From positions 11,470 through 26,547 of the forward strand of contig DUGS01000200.1 of the NCBI GenBank assembly GCA_013331265.1: DNA of 15,078 bases, in the 5' to 3' direction. Under the pieces are notes generated by a model. It was not told the DNA's origin. It saw only the letters and a list, made by a program, of their open reading frames with translations, and did no database searches. This document shows, in pieces, positions 13,352-15,078 of this stretch. The number at the start of each line of letters is the position of its first letter. Positions within the stretch are counted from its first letter, which is position 1. Source of the stretch: Methanosarcina sp. Its GTDB lineage: Archaea; Halobacteriota; Methanosarcinia; Methanosarcinales; Methanosarcinaceae. A program made the translations under genes and the position numbers.

Positions 13352-15001
13352 TTATTCAGAAAAAAGCTCTACAAATTCGAATTTTGTCACATCAAAGAGG
13401 CCTTTATCTCCCAGCTTAAGTTCGGGAATTACCAGAAGCGACATGAATGCAAGAGTCATAAAAGGCGACTTTAGGGAAGTTCCGAGTCTTTTTGCCTCCT
13501 CGTTCAACATTTGATAACGGGAAGCTACTTCTTCTCCGCTCAGGGTACTCATAAGGCCTGCAACCTCAAGAGGGAGGTCAAGAATGTTTCCTGCAGTCCC
13601 GACAACGATTCCTCCTTTGTTTTCCACAAGCCTGTTAACAGCTTCAACTATATCCTCATCGGTGGCTCCAACTGCAATAATATTGTGGCTGTCATGGGCA
13701 ATGCTGCTTGCAATAGCTCCTTTTTTAAGGCCGATGTTCTTTATGAAGCCAATCTGAACAGGGTCATCCGCATACCTGCTCAGGACAACCATTTTCAAAA
13801 TATCCCGTGATGGGTCCGAAATAAGATTGCCGTTTTCTATTTTCGGTAGAGCCAGTTCCTGGCCTGTAACCAGTTCTCCGTCCTGAGCAACGATCACCCT
13901 GATTTTTTGTATCCGTTCCTTCGTTTCCCCTGCCGGCACAGCCAGTTTTACATCGTTAATTGAAATTTTGCTCCTGTTAAATACATTTTTAGCAGGGGCT
14001 TTTTTCGCAGGGAAAAGAACCTTTCCTTTATTGTAAACGCAGTTTCCTTCGATAAAGGTGCTCAGGACATTGAATGATTTCAGGTCATCTACAATGATGA
14101 AATCGGCAGGATCTCCTTCGCGCAACAGTCCGACGTCAAGCCCGTAGTGCTCCACAGGGTTGAAAACAGCTGCCCTGAGCAGGTTATATATGTCAAGTCC
14201 CTTTTCCTGTCCGTTCCTGATTAGCTTATCTATATGCCCTTCAGATATCAGGGTATCAGGGTGGGAATCGTCAGTGCAGAGCATAACTGCTTCGGGATAT
14301 TCATCTATCAGGCTGTACAGAGTTTCGAAGTTTCGGGCTGAACTACCTTCACGGATCAGGACCTTCATCCAGAGTTTTGTTTTCTCAGCCGCTTCTTCGT
14401 AAGTAAAACACTCGTGGTCTGTGGATATCCCTGCCCCTATGTATTTCTGAAGATCGGCTCCCCTAAGGCCGGGCGCGTGTCCATCAACGACTTTGCCGTA
14501 CTTTTTTGCGGATTCCAGTTTTGCCATTACCTCGGGAAATCCCAGAATCACGCCAGGGAAATTCATCATCTCGGAAAGGTAATGCAGGTCATTCCTTGCC
14601 AGCAGGCGGTCAACAGCCTCCGCATCAAGGACTGCTCCTGCGGATTCGAAGGGTGTAGCTGGAACACAGGAGGGCACCCCAAAATAGACTTTCAGAGGGG
14701 ATCTTTTTGAATCCTCAAGCATGAAATCAATGCCCTTTTCCCCCATAACGTTTGCAATCTCATGGGGATCACTGACCACTGCAACCGTGCCTTTTGCTAC
14801 AGCCATCCTGGCAAAAACCGAAGGCACGGTCATGGAGCTTTCTATGTGCACGTGTGCGTCCACAAGTCCTGGAAGGATGTACTGCTCCTTATCGTGTTCC
14901 TTTTCTTCAACACGAGTGATCTTTCCGTTTTCAACGGTAATCTCACCTTTGAACTGCCGTCTGGAAACAGCGTCAACAATAATCCCCGAGTACTTTTGCA
15001 T
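13352..15001 (-). CDS. ade: Adenine deaminase
   Basis: Adenine deaminase of the amidohydrolase superfamily (Ade type), which converts adenine to hypoxanthine and ammonia for purine salvage in the cytosol. At 549 residues the length is normal. Motifs: metal-binding DAHVHIESS with His50 and His52; SDPHEIANV with His80 and Glu81; DGHAPG (173-178); STDHEC with Asp195 and His196; CTDDSHP (242-248), with the catalytic-type aspartates. The C-terminal part carries the Ade-specific domain (about 395-540), including SIAHDSHNIIAVG. No key residue is missing. The ATG at 15001 has only a weak, distant GGATGA as ribosome site, and a TATA-like ATTTATCC lies near 15026-15033, so the leader may be very short. 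It faces the Connectase gene. Confidence 0.95.
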   Translation of the reverse strand: MQKYSGIIVDAVSRRQFKGEITVENGKITRVEEKEHDKEQYILPGLVDAHVHIESSMTVPSVFARMAVAKGTVAVVSDPHEIANVMGEKGIDFMLEDSKRSPLKVYFGVPSCVPATPFESAGAVLDAEAVDRLLARNDLHYLSEMMNFPGVILGFPEVMAKLESAKKYGKVVDGHAPGLRGADLQKYIGAGISTDHECFTYEEAAEKTKLWMKVLIREGSSARNFETLYSLIDEYPEAVMLCTDDSHPDTLISEGHIDKLIRNGQEKGLDIYNLLRAAVFNPVEHYGLDVGLLREGDPADFIIVDDLKSFNVLSTFIEGNCVYNKGKVLFPAKKAPAKNVFNRSKISINDVKLAVPAGETKERIQKIRVIVAQDGELVTGQELALPKIENGNLISDPSRDILKMVVLSRYADDPVQIGFIKNIGLKKGAIASSIAHDSHNIIAVGATDEDIVEAVNRLVENKGGIVVGTAGNILDLPLEVAGLMSTLSGEEVASRYQMLNEEAKRLGTSLKSPFMTLAFMSLLVIPELKLGDKGLFDVTKFEFVELFSE

Positions 15002-15078
15002 GGGGGTTTATTTCATCCCAACAACGGATAAATTTTTCCAAAAAACCAGTATTAGGAACTTGGAGAAAAAGAATAAAT

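Overview
The window looks like a methanogenic archaeon of the genus Methanosarcina or a close relative. The DNA is moderately AT-rich with long AT-rich spacers. Promoters are TATA-box type, and starts carry GGTGA or GGAG Shine-Dalgarno sites. The coding content fits: a multi-PAS soluble histidine kinase, an archaeal adenine deaminase, a COG1361-type surface protein with an ABC exporter, and a DUF2121 protein of the Connectase family, which is known from methanogens. No rRNA, tRNA or CRISPR array is visible.

Layout. (1) Positions 1-2843, minus: most of a PAS-rich histidine kinase that runs off the left edge. Its frame is open throughout except for one in-frame TAG inside the first PAS domain, which matters because UAG can encode pyrrolysine in Methanosarcina. 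(2) 3214-3714, minus: a PsiE-like membrane protein. (3) 7652 to 4036, minus: a three-gene unit of MacB-type ATPase, secreted and anchored COG1361 protein, and FtsX/MacB-type permease. (4) 7988-8440, plus: an RDD membrane protein. (5) 8441-9114: an accessory-looking spacer with a tandem direct repeat, a 130-bp MITE-like element with terminal inverted repeats, and a 40-residue membrane-protein gene with its own ribosome site and terminator. (6) 9115-10175, plus: a seven-helix membrane protein overlapping a winged-helix regulator. (7) 10274-11194, minus: a pirin. (8) 11195-11760: a spacer with a doubtful ORF, a possible IS200/IS605 right-end relic and a strong hairpin. (9) 11761-12450, plus: a helical-repeat protein of unknown function ending TAG-TGA. 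(10) 12735-13316, plus: Connectase/DUF2121, convergent with adenine deaminase (13352-15001, minus), with a shared terminator hairpin between them.

How the genes relate. The ATPase, COG1361 protein and permease should form one envelope export or lipoprotein-release type system. The 7-TM protein and the winged-helix protein are probably translationally coupled. The most unexpected link is between Connectase and pirin. Connectase is a proteasome-like ligase that recognises KDPGA in MtrA, and the pirin encoded 1.5 kb away carries KDPGAF. The three strongest leads are the amber codon in the kinase, the KDPGA motif in pirin, and the 40-residue membrane peptide next to a mobile-element remnant.
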